From contig OZ237770.1 of NCBI GenBank assembly GCA_965178125.1, forward strand, positions 434,001-498,000: a DNA stretch of 64,000 nucleotides, given 5' to 3'. The position numbers and the translations under genes are program-made. Under the pieces are notes generated by a model. The model did no database searches. It was not told the DNA's origin and worked only from the letters and a program-made list of their open reading frames with translations. Shown here in pieces: positions 53,611 through 62,899 of this stretch. The stretch is from Bilabrum cf. latius. Its lineage: Eukaryota > Bigyra: Bicosoecida > Bigyra > Bicosoecida. Within the stretch, counting starts at the first letter, position 1; the number at the start of each line of letters is the position of its first letter.

Positions 53611-54279
53611 ATGAAATATACAGTTAACGAATATTTGGACCTTATAGGTTCTGGAAAACCTAAACGTAAAAACTCTAAGGGAAAACAAACCAATGAACAT
53701 AAAGAACATGTACAAGCTGTAATGGAACTTTTCGGAATGGGTAAATCTCAAGCTGATAAATTATGTTATGAATGCGAAGAGAATGCAAGAGTAAAAGGTG
53801 GCTCATTTTGGAAAAACTTGCGTAGGGGTCTTTCCAGAGTTGGTAATACCGTAAAACGTGGAGTTTCTAAAGTTGGCGATGCAGTAAAAAGGGGCGTAAG
53901 AGATCTTAAAAATATGGATACTGATGATGTTCTTTATTCTTTGGGTAAAGTAGCAACGAGTCAGATACCATACGTAGGAGCTTATGCTACGGAAGGCTTA
54001 GATGCATTACAACATCACAGAAAATACAATGCTAAAAAGGCAAGTAAAAACGCTTTAATTGATGTTGGTACTTCCTTTTTACCTCCAGGTGTTAGACAAG
54101 TTAGTAATTTTGCATTAAAGAAAGCCACGAAAGGTATGGGCAAAAAAGCTACAGGAGGTAAGAAACGTAAGGTATCACAAAAGATGAAAGAACGTGGAGC
54201 TATGATAAAAAAGATTATGAAAAATACTGGAATGAAACTAGGAGAAGCATCTAAATTTTTAAAGGAGCAAGGATATTAA
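53611..54279 (+). CDS. Basic core/membrane-active virion protein with a GG cleavage site
   Basis: 222 residues, no named family. Residues 1-60 form a short leader; then 'ENARVKGGSFWKNLRRGLS' (GG at 63-64) precedes amphipathic repeats 'RVGNTVKRGVSKVGDAVKRG'. A glycine-alanine hydrophobic segment and a Lys-rich C-terminus ('ATGGKKRKVSQKMKERG') follow. The layout, leader plus GG-x site plus amphipathic helix, recalls adenovirus protein VI and the PLA2-bearing virion proteins cleaved by Ulp1-type proteases. Role in membrane disruption or DNA condensation is inference. Stop TAA. Confidence 0.55.
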   Translation: MKYTVNEYLDLIGSGKPKRKNSKGKQTNEHKEHVQAVMELFGMGKSQADKLCYECEENARVKGGSFWKNLRRGLSRVGNTVKRGVSKVGDAVKRGVRDLKNMDTDDVLYSLGKVATSQIPYVGAYATEGLDALQHHRKYNAKKASKNALIDVGTSFLPPGVRQVSNFALKKATKGMGKKATGGKKRKVSQKMKERGAMIKKIMKNTGMKLGEASKFLKEQGY

Positions 54280-54337
54280 ATAAATACGAATGAATTTTAT
54301 TCTATTTTTATTAAAGAATAGATTAAAACTATTTGGA

Positions 54338-54619
54338 TCAATTCAAAACATCAGTTTTATAAACTGGAATAACTCCATATTTTTCTTTATATTTTGTTTC
54401 AAGATTATTTAGTCTTTTTTCTAAATTGACCCTTGCATATCTTAGATTATCTTGTAATCGGTTATGATGTCCCATGGAATCAGAAGGTAGATACATAAAT
54501 TTTAAACCACCACGTATGAAATCACTTAGATCATTTAATTCGTTATGTATATTTTTTAATTTTAATATTAGTCTTCGTGCTCTTTGAATTTTTCCGTCTA
54601 AACATTTTCTATGGTTCAT
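54338..54619 (-). CDS. Small helical protein (93 aa), unknown
   Basis: Predicted mostly helical with hydrophobic heptads ('IQRARRLILKLKNIHNELND', 'ARVNLEKRLNNLETKYK'). No family recognised and no TCTA motif. It is divergent from the next gene with only 10 bases between the ATGs, so the two share a promoter. Stop TGA. Confidence 0.5.
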   Translation of the reverse strand: MNHRKCLDGKIQRARRLILKLKNIHNELNDLSDFIRGGLKFMYLPSDSMGHHNRLQDNLRYARVNLEKRLNNLETKYKEKYGVIPVYKTDVLN

Positions 54620-54629
54620 ATATATTCAT

Positions 54630-54941
54630 ATGGATATTAAATTATTAAATATTAAACCATCTACAAGAAAGAATAAAAGATTAATGGCAACATTTAAATT
54701 AACTAAAAAAGGTTATGAACCAAAACAATATATTGTGCATTTTGGGGCTAGAAATGGAAAAACATACATAGACCATCAAGATAATAAAAAAAAAGTCAAC
54801 TGGCTAAAAAGACACAAATACTATATAGAAAAAGCTGATTATGTCCCTTGGTCTGCTCCTGTGTTAAGCTGGAGAATATTATGGTCAAAGGACAATTTAA
54901 AGGATGCAATAGATAATTATAGAAAGACTTATAATTTATGA
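54630..54941 (+). CDS. DUF5754-like small protein
   Basis: 103 residues with 'VHFGARNGKTYIDHQD', 'KVNWLKRHKYYI' and 'APVLSWRILWSKDNLKDAID'. This matches the pattern I know from small proteins shared by giant viruses, virophages and polinton-like viruses (FGA, RH, W-iLW). Function unknown. Stop TGA. Confidence 0.6.
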   Translation: MDIKLLNIKPSTRKNKRLMATFKLTKKGYEPKQYIVHFGARNGKTYIDHQDNKKKVNWLKRHKYYIEKADYVPWSAPVLSWRILWSKDNLKDAIDNYRKTYNL

Positions 54942-54971
54942 GAAACAAACTTTAAGAAAAATCTTATTGAA

Positions 54972-55592
54972 ATGTATATGTCAATGTTGAGTGATCTCCT
55001 CGATAAAAACACAAAAGATAGACAACAGGATCAAATATTTGTAGAATGTTATATAGGTTCAAAAATTACCCCACTATTAAGACTTCGTAAGTTTTTAATG
55101 GAACGTTATCCTCCTGAATTCTTTAAAAATGGAATTATTAAAAAAGACTTATTAAATTTACATAACACAATAAATCGTATCAAGAAAGAGAGAACCGAAT
55201 TATTATCAATCATATATGAAAAATATAATAAACTAACCAAAAATGAAAAAAGGAAATTAAGATGTCAAATGCCACTAGATTATAAAAAAATATTCAAAAA
55301 TGAACCAATACTCGTAAATCGAAAGTTTACAAGTTTTAGAAAACCATTAATTGATTATATTCAAGAATATGTAAATATGGATTTTATAATGAGACTTGAA
55401 GACGATATCGATGAATATCTATGGGGAAAACCCCTTGATGAGGTTATTGACCATTTAAATGAGAAATCTAATAAACATCTAGAAAAGTTATATTTATGGC
55501 AACTGAATAAAAAAGAGATAACGGACTTTATGAAAGTTGAAATAGAATTTAGAAGAATGCAAGAAGAAATTTATATAACCACTCATTTATAA
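54972..55592 (+). CDS. Hypothetical helical protein (206 aa)
   Basis: No family recognised. Highly charged and helical throughout, with 'RLRKFLMERYPPEFFK' and 'LEDDIDEYLWGKPLDEVIDH'. Two Met codons at 54972 and 54978 could start it. It overlaps the 3' end of the convergent lipase gene by six bases. Stop TAA. Confidence 0.5.
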   Translation: MYMSMLSDLLDKNTKDRQQDQIFVECYIGSKITPLLRLRKFLMERYPPEFFKNGIIKKDLLNLHNTINRIKKERTELLSIIYEKYNKLTKNEKRKLRCQMPLDYKKIFKNEPILVNRKFTSFRKPLIDYIQEYVNMDFIMRLEDDIDEYLWGKPLDEVIDHLNEKSNKHLEKLYLWQLNKKEITDFMKVEIEFRRMQEEIYITTHL

Positions 55593-56300
55593 ATCCGTAA
55601 AGTTCTTTAAAGCATGTACATTAAAATAATTATTCTTTTTATGAGGGCTGGTATAAAATGTCACTTGATCAGGATTCATAAATTGGGCTAAATTATGACT
55701 TACAGGGTCGCCATCTACAACATGATATTTAATATTACCAATGTTAAATTTAGGGTCTCTTATCATTTCAAAATTTAAAGCTGGATTAAATGAATGTCCT
55801 TTAATTTCTTTACCGTATTTTTTAGTAAGATATGCAACCATCCCAGAACCCAGTGAGTGAGAAGCAAAAGAAATATTATGATCTGGAAAAGCTTGTTTGA
55901 CAGCTTCATAAATATCAACTAGATCTTTAAAGTTTTCACTTTTATCTAGTGTGCCTTGTGCTATCTTTAAATCATCCATAACGTCCGATCCGTCAACTGT
56001 ACCCCTAACTCCAATAATGATATTTTTATTTTTAATATAAATTTTTCTTCTATCATCTTTAAAGATTACACGATAACCGTCTATTATATCCCTTTGTTTA
56101 GTCTTTGGGTATGTTTGACGTGCAATTTTAGCGTGTAATTTAGCTTCCTTACTTAATTGCTGTAGTTTCTTATTTCTTCTTGTTAAAAATCTATAAGTTC
56201 CCACGGGTACATCTTTAATAAATTCCCAGACATTCCCGCCCTTTACTCGTTTTTTTAAAATTTGTATAATTTCTTTTTTTGTCAATTTATTTTTTGGCAT
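55587..56300 (-). CDS. Class 3 lipase-like protein with GG processing site
   Basis: An alpha/beta-hydrolase of the fungal lipase type, 237 residues: oxyanion strand 'NIIIGVRGT', nucleophile elbow 'SFASHSLGSG' (Ser149), a likely Asp in 'YHVVDGDPVS', and His near 'FNVHAL'. The N-terminal 'KKRVKGGNVWEF' nearly repeats the 'RVKGGSFW' site of the 53611 protein, so it may be packaged in the capsid and cut by the protease, then help the particle cross a membrane. Lipases are known in several polinton-like and virophage genomes. Stop TAA. Confidence 0.8.
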   Translation of the reverse strand: MPKNKLTKKEIIQILKKRVKGGNVWEFIKDVPVGTYRFLTRRNKKLQQLSKEAKLHAKIARQTYPKTKQRDIIDGYRVIFKDDRRKIYIKNKNIIIGVRGTVDGSDVMDDLKIAQGTLDKSENFKDLVDIYEAVKQAFPDHNISFASHSLGSGMVAYLTKKYGKEIKGHSFNPALNFEMIRDPKFNIGNIKYHVVDGDPVSHNLAQFMNPDQVTFYTSPHKKNNYFNVHALKNFTDL

Positions 56301-56328
56301 ATATAAGTTAACATAATAAAAAAAAATA

Positions 56329-56332
56329 TCTA
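56329..56332 (+). promoter_or_regulatory. TCTA motif, P-loop gene
   Basis: 14 nt before the ATG at 56347, in the short gap shared with the divergent lipase gene. Confidence 0.5.
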
Positions 56333-56346
56333 ATGTTATATATATA

Positions 56347-56973
56347 ATGGCTTTAGAAATAGCTATTTCATCAGTAAGCGGAGCTTCGGCTCTAGTAGCA
56401 TTAGGCTATTATGGGGTGTCCTGCATGGGCAAGGTAAAAAAAGCATTTGACATTAAGAAGGCATGTCTTGTAATTCCCAAGGGATGCGGAAAGACTACAT
56501 TGTGTAAGAAATTTGAAGGAAATGACACGAATCTTTTAGTCGTAGACCTTGACGAATTGGTATCAAAGCATCCAGATACGGACAAATCTTTTTTAGAAGG
56601 ATTAGAAAAAGCTAGGGAGTCAGGCGATGACTCAACATATAGGGTATTATATCAAGAACTGGCAAAGAAAGTATACGAATCATTAAAAAAATCATGGTTA
56701 ACAAAAAAAGAAAAAAGAATGTTGTGTTTGACTGGATCATTAGAACTAGCCCAAGAATTATTTAAAAAAACTAGTATTTTCGTTGCCTCACCATCAAATA
56801 AATTATTTAAGGATCTTGTATATGAAGCAACAAATGAAGTACAAGAAGTAATGAGAAGAGAAAGAACAAATTTAATATCCGAACTGCAACCCTCTCAAAT
56901 ATATGTTTATGACACATTCGAAGAGTTAAATGCAAAATTACAGCTCCAATTTAAAATTAAGCATCACCTTTAA
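56347..56973 (+). CDS. P-loop NTPase-like protein with N-terminal hydrophobic segment
   Basis: 208 residues. The N-terminal 'SGASALVALGYYGVSCMG' looks membrane-inserting; Walker A is 'IPKGCGKTTL' (residues 43-52) and a Walker B-like 'LLVVDLDEL' follows. It resembles small nucleotide or polynucleotide kinases, but no substrate motif is clear. Its last ~85 bases lie in the right terminal repeat, so the left repeat holds a matching 3' fragment at 31161-31246. Stop TAA. Confidence 0.6.
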   Translation: MALEIAISSVSGASALVALGYYGVSCMGKVKKAFDIKKACLVIPKGCGKTTLCKKFEGNDTNLLVVDLDELVSKHPDTDKSFLEGLEKARESGDDSTYRVLYQELAKKVYESLKKSWLTKKEKRMLCLTGSLELAQELFKKTSIFVASPSNKLFKDLVYEATNEVQEVMRRERTNLISELQPSQIYVYDTFEELNAKLQLQFKIKHHL

Positions 56974-57850
56974 TAAATTGTAATTTTTTGATGACAAAAC
57001 CGATGACAAAATTAATATTCTGAACTCTACAGAAAATATGATTTTAAAAATAAAAATTTCCTGAGACCTCGAAAATCACGTTTTGTCACCGCTTTTGTCA
57101 CCCTTCTAAAAAAAAGTATAATAGGCAAGTATTCTGAAAATATTATTATATTCCATTAATATATTAATATTTAATATTATTAGTTATCTGTATTACTTTT
57201 TCAATTGGTGACAGAATTTAAAAAAAATATTTTATTGTCTTTCTCAGTAAATTAATTAAAATAAATTATTATAATATTATTTCTAACTTTTATTACTATA
57301 TCACTTTTAAGCGAACGAAGAGAGCGACCCAATGCATGAACTCAAATTATAGAGCCATAAATAAAGCAATAAAATATTTTAATGATTAACCCCTTAAAAA
57401 TTCCCATAATAAAATAAATATGCTTTTTCCATTTCTTAAAAACGAAAACAAAAAAATAAATTTATTTTCTGCTTTCTGGCGAACTTTTTTTAAAATGTGA
57501 GCCATCCGCCAAATTGTACAAATTATAGAAATATAATAAATATTATTTGATGATCCATTTATAAATTAAATTCTTCGAATTTAATTATTTTCATTCTATC
57601 GAATAAAAATAAATTTTGATAAAAATCAATAAATTGATTTAATCTTAATCCGCGAAAATATTATAAAAAAATAAAAAGTATAGCATGTAACGAATTATAA
57701 TTATTCAATATATTACAACAAAATTATTATTTTATAAAAAATTTAATTATACAAAAAAATATAAATAAATAAAAAAAAAGTGAATATATGGACACATTAA
57801 AAAAGTGAAGCATGCGTGACGTAGTCCGAAAATAAAATAGGAATATAATG
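56889..57850. repeat. Right terminal inverted repeat of the virophage
   Basis: Inverted copy of 30279-31246. Ends with a single 33-base terminal arm (57818-57850); a further 7 bases 'acattca' separate it from the ACCAC duplication. Confidence 0.92.
56990..57103. repeat. Hairpin repeat, copy 3 (in right TIR)
   Basis: Inverted counterpart of 31032-31145; 114 bp in both. Confidence 0.85.
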
Positions 57851-57857
57851 ACATTCA

Positions 57858-57862
57858 ACCAC
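57858..57862. repeat. Target-site duplication, right copy (ACCAC)
   Basis: Followed by C TCG GTG, the in-frame continuation of the interrupted host gene. Confidence 0.75.
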
Positions 57863-58499
57863 CTCGGTGGATGAAGCCGACCCCGACTCCACGGTCACCT
57901 GCAGCGCTGGCTCCGGGTCGGGCACCCTGGCCTCGGCCGATCGCCTGCTGCAGACCGAGGTGCGAGTGGTGGGTCTTGCACCCGAGCAGATCAGCTGCAT
58001 GGACGTGCAGCAGCTAGTGGACGAGCTGGCGCAGGCCGCAGGGGTGGACGCGGCTGACATCGTGCTGTGGCTGCAGGACCTGAGCGGGACCCAGAGCTCC
58101 ACCGAGACGGCCGTGGTGATCCAGGTGCCTGCCGACTCCCACGAGGCGGCGCAGGTGGCGCTGGGCGCGATCACGGCCGTGCTGCAGAGCGAGCGTTCCC
58201 TGGCCCCGCTGCTGGCAGGAGCCCCTGTGGCCGGTGAGGAGGGCCAGGCGCTTGCGGTGTGGGCGGGTGCGAACGATCAGACGGCCACCTTCTCGGCGAC
58301 CAACCCCTACTCCGAGGGCCGGACCACCCGCGGGGATGGTGACGACGAGGACGTGGCGCCTGCCGGGGTGGCCATCTTCGCGCTGGGGGGGCTGGCCATG
58401 GTGGCCGTAGCCGCCTTCGCATACTTCGCGTGCTACAGTGGAAGGACGGAAGCTCCGGCCAAGACTAGCAACAAGGAGGCCGTGGCTGAGGAAGTATGA
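57858..58499 (+). pseudogene. 3' part of the interrupted SRCR-like gene: ectodomain end, membrane anchor, tail
   Basis: Continues the frame of 29033-30243 after removal of the element. Encodes a stalk end, an alpha/beta-looking domain ('TEVRVVGLAPEQISCMDVQQ', 'ETAVVIQVPADSHEAAQVAL') that may be SEA-like, one transmembrane helix ('VAIFALGGLAMVAVAAFAYF') and a ~25-residue cytoplasmic tail ending at TGA 58497-58499. On its own it lacks a start codon and signal peptide. No frameshift or stop lies in it, which argues for a recent insertion or a heterozygous site. Confidence 0.7.
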
Positions 58500-59070
58500 G
58501 TCCGGGCATCTTGGCGCACGATCGATCCCTATCAGGTGAAGAGTAATGGTCGGATTTGGACCCACTTCCCTGCATCCGTAGGCCAGCGACTCGCTAGTTT
58601 AGATCCACTTGTGGGACACGGTAGGTTACGCAGTAGATCTACCTCGCGAGTGTCCTTGTGTGCAGTGGAGCACCCCTTGCGTTTTGGTCATCACATGGCT
58701 GTTGCTGGTTTCCACGTCTCGAACTGCCTCAATGTCAATCGCAAGCATTCATTTCAGCCACGGCACACCCAGGATCCAGGATAGCGGTCATGCCACCTCA
58801 TGCTTGCCCCGGCACGCCACCGCCCACCCGTCTAGAGCTCCGGTCACTTCCACTGCCGGTGGAGCCCCAACACCCTCCCCATACTGCTCTTGCGACTATT
58901 CCTCGCCGCTGCCTGCCAGCGCGGGCCGCTCGAAGATCTACCCCAACGCAGGGTCCATCCAGTAGACGACCCCTCTGTCCCGATCTGCGATGCGCACTCG
59001 GCCCATAGCGAGGAAGGCAGCCTCCGCCGCTACCTACCACTGCCGCTGCCCCCATCCCGTCACGTCGATG
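58500..59070. other. Intergenic, nothing recognised
   Basis: About 570 bases of mixed composition between convergent genes. I see no supported coding frame or RNA gene. Confidence 0.4.
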
Positions 59071-59367
59071 TTATTCCACGGGAAATGGACTGCACAACCG
59101 TTTCCTCATCCTAAGCGCAGACCTGGCCGCCCCTCCGATCCTGTAGTACCCCTGCACCTCCTCCAGCACTCTGTACCCTTCCGAGTCGTACAGCCGCACG
59201 GCCGGGGTGTTGTCCGGCAGGCAGTGCAGTTCGATGCATCGACAATGCACCCCGCTTGTCCCCAGGTCTCCCACTTCGATGATCGCAGGAGAGGCACTGC
59301 CCCGACCGTACAGAGTTGATGGATCTGTGGCATACTTAATCGTTATCTACCCTGCCGGGTACAGTTG
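59071..59367 (-). CDS. GNAT acetyltransferase, 3' exon, one in-frame TAG
   Basis: The final exon of an N-acetyltransferase. It begins after a good acceptor (GTCTTTCTCAG) and ends at TAA 59073-59071; 99 codons in phase 0. The acetyl-CoA-binding region appears as 'YGRGSASPAIIE' (RGxGxA-like), then 'CIELHCLPDNTPAVRLYDSE', where the Asn and the LY pair are typical of GNAT proteins, and 'GYYRIGGAARSALRMRKRL'. TAG 59349-59347 lies in 'YPAG-x-ITIKYA'. The 5' exons lie upstream in 59368-59830 or beyond and were not resolved. Substrate unknown. Confidence 0.6.
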
Positions 59368-59832
59368 CTGAGAAAGACGGCGACAGTGATGGTGTGGGCT
59401 GGCCCTCCGCCAGCACCACCACAGGGCGGCCGCCCTCGGCCCGCCCTCACCACTTTGATTTGTTGTCGATCGGGCGTGTGTTGGTCGATCGGGTGTTGCC
59501 AGTCTGACTCAGGTGATCGTGTACGCTCGGTCTGTTGCGCGGAACGCGTATTGACGCCGATGGCCAGGTGGCGTGGTCCTCGCCACTGCAGTAGGCCTAG
59601 TCGTCGGGCTCGATCTGCTTCCAATTTATGTTGCCTGTCTCCGCATGTCCTCCACGGCACCTCGCGTGCAGTGCTGCTGAGCCATCCAAGCGTAATTTGT
59701 GCGCGTCATGATGCGCTCCGCTTCAGTCCTGTGGGGTCACGCTCCGGTACTATTCTCCGGATCCTAGCCCAATCTTCGGGTGCCAGCTCAACCATCCCAC
59801 ACTCGTACCCGAACGGATCTACAGATGCAAAG
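59368..59832. other. Probable intron/5' exons of the GNAT gene, unresolved
   Basis: I could not place a second exon with confidence; a reverse-strand frame at 59343-59660 lacks GNAT motifs. Confidence 0.3.
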
Positions 59833-60650
59833 TTAGGCATCCGACTGGCCAACTTGTGCGGAACGTGCAAATTCGCTCGTGGGCTCTGTTTGGGCATGAA
59901 TGCCCTTGGGGCGTGGCGGTTCAATTTGGGCTGATGGGCGCCCGGAGTGGATCCGGTGCCCGTTTAGTTGCTGCCGTTGTCGCAGGTGCCCTAAGGTACA
60001 GGGTGTACTACAGTTGCACGTAAACAGACAATGCGCCTTGACTCCGATGAGGTGGTGAAGAAACTGACTAGGAACGTCGGGAAAGAAACACCTGCCCTCC
60101 GACCCGCCCTTCTCAACCGTAGTTGAGGTGACGAGTATTCGGGTGCATAGACTATGACCAGGAGTGCTGGCTACAGCAGTCTGATTGCAGCTTGACGCGT
60201 CATCTCGGTCCCATGTTCGATAGCGGTGGAAATCTTGAAGAACATGACGTCGTCGGTCGGAAGGAAGGGAGCACCGTCCACCTATCCTATCCTGGGCGCT
60301 GTGCCTGCCACGAGAATACGGCACGTGCCGGGTCAGCAGGCCGTTGTTGATGAATGTTGGCGCGGTGGAATCCTCTCCTGCGGCATCACCCCCGTCGGTG
60401 TCAGCTGATACCTCGCCGTGTGATTGAAGTAGTATGTCCGTTGTAACGGTCCCCGAAGCGCCAAACCTAGCCGCCGCCGATCCCCCCTCCATTCGTGATG
60501 AAGGGGTCAGAGTCGGAGCAACCGGGAGAGGGGCATACGAGCCACCTGGGCCATACAGCAACAATCTATCACGACGAGCCGGTACAAATGACTGATGTCG
60601 ATCTGCCCTCTCGGCTACGGCAGAAACCACTTCGTCGACAGAGAGCGGGG
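59833..60650 (-). CDS. Possible hypothetical protein
   Basis: A reverse-strand frame of at least 265 codons ending at TAA 59835-59833 and open upstream. The first half has protein-like sequence ('SVDEVVSAVAERADRHQSF', 'GGDAAGEDSTAPTFINNGLL'). The second half is Arg/His/Ser-rich and may be intron or non-coding. No family, start or splice site was established. Confidence 0.25.
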
Positions 60651-60787
60651 TCGAGGCCTCTCGCTTCCTTTCTGCCCGGTGGGCCGCGCTCGGAACTGAG
60701 CTGACTAACGATGATGATGAGACATGGTGAAGACTCCTCGTCGCGCCACAAAATACCCGGTGGATGCGTCCGCGTAAACGACGTCCA

Positions 60788-61797
60788 GGCGGCCAGGACC
60801 AGCAGCAGTCTCACTGCGAGCCCAGCCTGCCTCTTGGTCATCCAAGCCGGCGCAAGCCAGAGACACGTGCACAGCATTGTGTCCCTAATATCACCAAGGC
60901 AAGCACCAGCGAGACTCAGGCGGCCAGGACAAGCAGCAGTCTCACTGCGAGCCCAGCCTGCCTCTTGGTCATCCAAGCCGGCGCAAGCCAGAGACACGTG
61001 CACAGCATTGTGTCCCTAATATCACCAAGGCAAGCACCAGCGAGACTCAGGCGGCCAGGACCAGCAGCAGTCTCACTGCGAGCCCAGCCTGCCTCTTGGT
61101 CATCCAAGCCGGCGCAAGCCAGAGACACGTGCACAGCATTGTGTCCCTAATATCACCAAGGCAAGCACCAGCGAGACTCAGGCGGCCAGGACAAGCAGCA
61201 GTCTCACTGCGAGCCCAGCCTGCCTCTTGGTCATCCAAGCCGGCGCAAGCCAGAGACACGTGCACAGCATTGTGTCCCTAATATCACCAAGGCAAGCACC
61301 AGCGAGACTCAGGCGGCCAGGACAAGCAGCAGTCTCACTGCGAGCCCAGCCTGCCTCTTGGTCATCCAAGCCGGCGCAAGCCAGAGACACGTGCACAGCA
61401 TTGTGTCCCTAATATCACCAAGGCAAGCACCAGCGAGACTCAGGCGGCCAGGACAAGCAGCAGTCTCACTGCGAGCCCAGCCTGCCTCTTGGTCATCCAA
61501 GCCGGCGCAAGCCAGAGACACGTGCACAGCGTGTGTCCCAATCTACCAAGGCAAGCACCAGCGAGACTCAGGCGGCCAGGACCAGCAGCAGTCTCACTGC
61601 GAGCCCAGCCTGCCTCTTGGTCATCCAAGCCGGCGCAAGCCAGAGACACGTGCACAGCATTGTGTCCCTAATATCACCAAGGCAAGCACCAGCGAGACTC
61701 AGGCGGCCAGGACAAGCAGCAGTCTCACTGCGAGCCCAGCCTGCCTCTTGGTCATCCAAGCCGGCGCAAGCCAGAGACACGTGCACACTGTTGTGTA
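60788..61797. repeat. 131-bp minisatellite, eight copies
   Basis: Units start 'ggcggccaggacmagcagc' at 60788, 60919, 61050, 61181, 61312, 61443, 61571 and 61702; the sixth is 128 bp with three deleted bases. Copies are nearly identical, differing mainly by C/A in the second 'cc/ca agcagc'. The array is open in several frames, with no evidence of coding. Confidence 0.95.
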
Positions 61798-61839
61798 CCC
61801 GCCTCGTTTCTGCATTCTGTGAGAGACTGAATTCATAAA

Positions 61840-62880
61840 TTGTTTATTTTTCGTGTGAAAGTAAGGCTGCGAGGCATCAAGTGCATATCATGGGAGTGCC
61901 CAAACGGTTGTGCGCAATGACCGGGCTGGACTACTTGTGCGGAGCCCGCTGGTCGGCAAGTCGCTTGGCAGCCCGCCTAGAAGTTTTCAATATATAGTCT
62001 AATCGATGGGGTGGTCTGTTTGATGTTCATCTCGTGGGGCTTGACGTGCATCAGGGACAGTTGGCACGTTGACAACAACTGTGGACCTCAGTAACCTGCA
62101 ATCGGGCCTCTTGGCGCGCCTTCTGAGCATAAAACTGTCGGATGGACCCAGTGTGCGTTTCAGTGGAGGAGCGTTGCGAGGTTGTGTTCGCATAGCAAGA
62201 GTCGTGCTGCAGGTATCGTACACTGCACTTGGTGGCTTCAACTTTAGCTATAACATCCGTTGTGCGCCTCGTGCACTAGGTATCAGTTACCTTGTACCGC
62301 AGATTTATATCTTTTGCGCTACTTATTGCGCGTGCTCCCAAAAGGGTGCCAGATTCCAGGGCCACTCTCCACGGTCCGATCAAACCGGAAGTCTCCGCGC
62401 GCTCCGACTCCCAATTTGAAACACACACTCCCTGCTAGCCCCCCCTACCCCTTCCCCCGGTCCTGCTTGCCCATCCCCTGCTGCAACCCCTGCACCATCC
62501 CCTGCTTGCTTGGCAGGTAGACTACTCTAAAATAAGAAATCTCATTTTATCTGCACGCAACCCAATTCGGCGCTTGTCACCCTGCTACAGCTGCGAGTTG
62601 CTGCCCATTTCCCACTCATTTCTCTCACGTTCTCGTGCGGATGTGTCTAATCTAGGCCCAAGTATAATTTAATGATACATCAATGTACTCATTCTCAGTC
62701 AGGTTCCTTACGGTTCAACGTAATTAGACTGTATTTCCAGATCTAAGTATGGAAGCAATCCAAGTGAATATAGTACGGCACATCTTCCCGCGAAACACAT
62801 CCTGAAGCCAGTCTGTCAGATAATAAAACAGATTTAACAGTTCATCATAGTAAGCACGCCAATAAGGTATCGATTAACGA
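61840..62880. other. Intergenic between two arrays, nothing recognised
   Basis: About 1 kb of mixed composition, including a C-rich run 'cccctgcttgccc' near 62430-62510. No supported gene. Confidence 0.4.
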
Positions 62881-62899
62881 CAAAACCAACGTCTAGTGG

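Larger units (their letters stand above)
30244..57857. mobile_element. Endogenous mavirus-like virophage (EMALE/Maverick-type), carrying a nested Ngaro
   Basis: A 27.6-kb AT-rich block (21.2 kb without the nested retrotransposon) in GC-rich host DNA. It has ~0.97-kb terminal inverted repeats, a 5-bp target-site duplication, and a full set of virophage morphogenesis genes: penton, major capsid protein, packaging ATPase and adenain-type protease. It also carries rve integrase, tyrosine recombinase and a polymerase-helicase. All coding frames are intact and end in TAA or TGA. Mavirus-type virophages parasitise giant-virus factories and integrate into the flagellate genome; that this one can be reactivated is inference. 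Confidence 0.93.

Noticed and set aside
30244-57857. A giant-virus genome fragment
   Set aside because: Gene content, ~21-kb size, terminal repeats and integrase match a virophage/Maverick; no giant-virus transcription or repair genes are present.
60788-61797. CRISPR-like array
   Set aside because: The 131-bp unit is repeated whole, with no unique spacers; it is a minisatellite in eukaryotic DNA.
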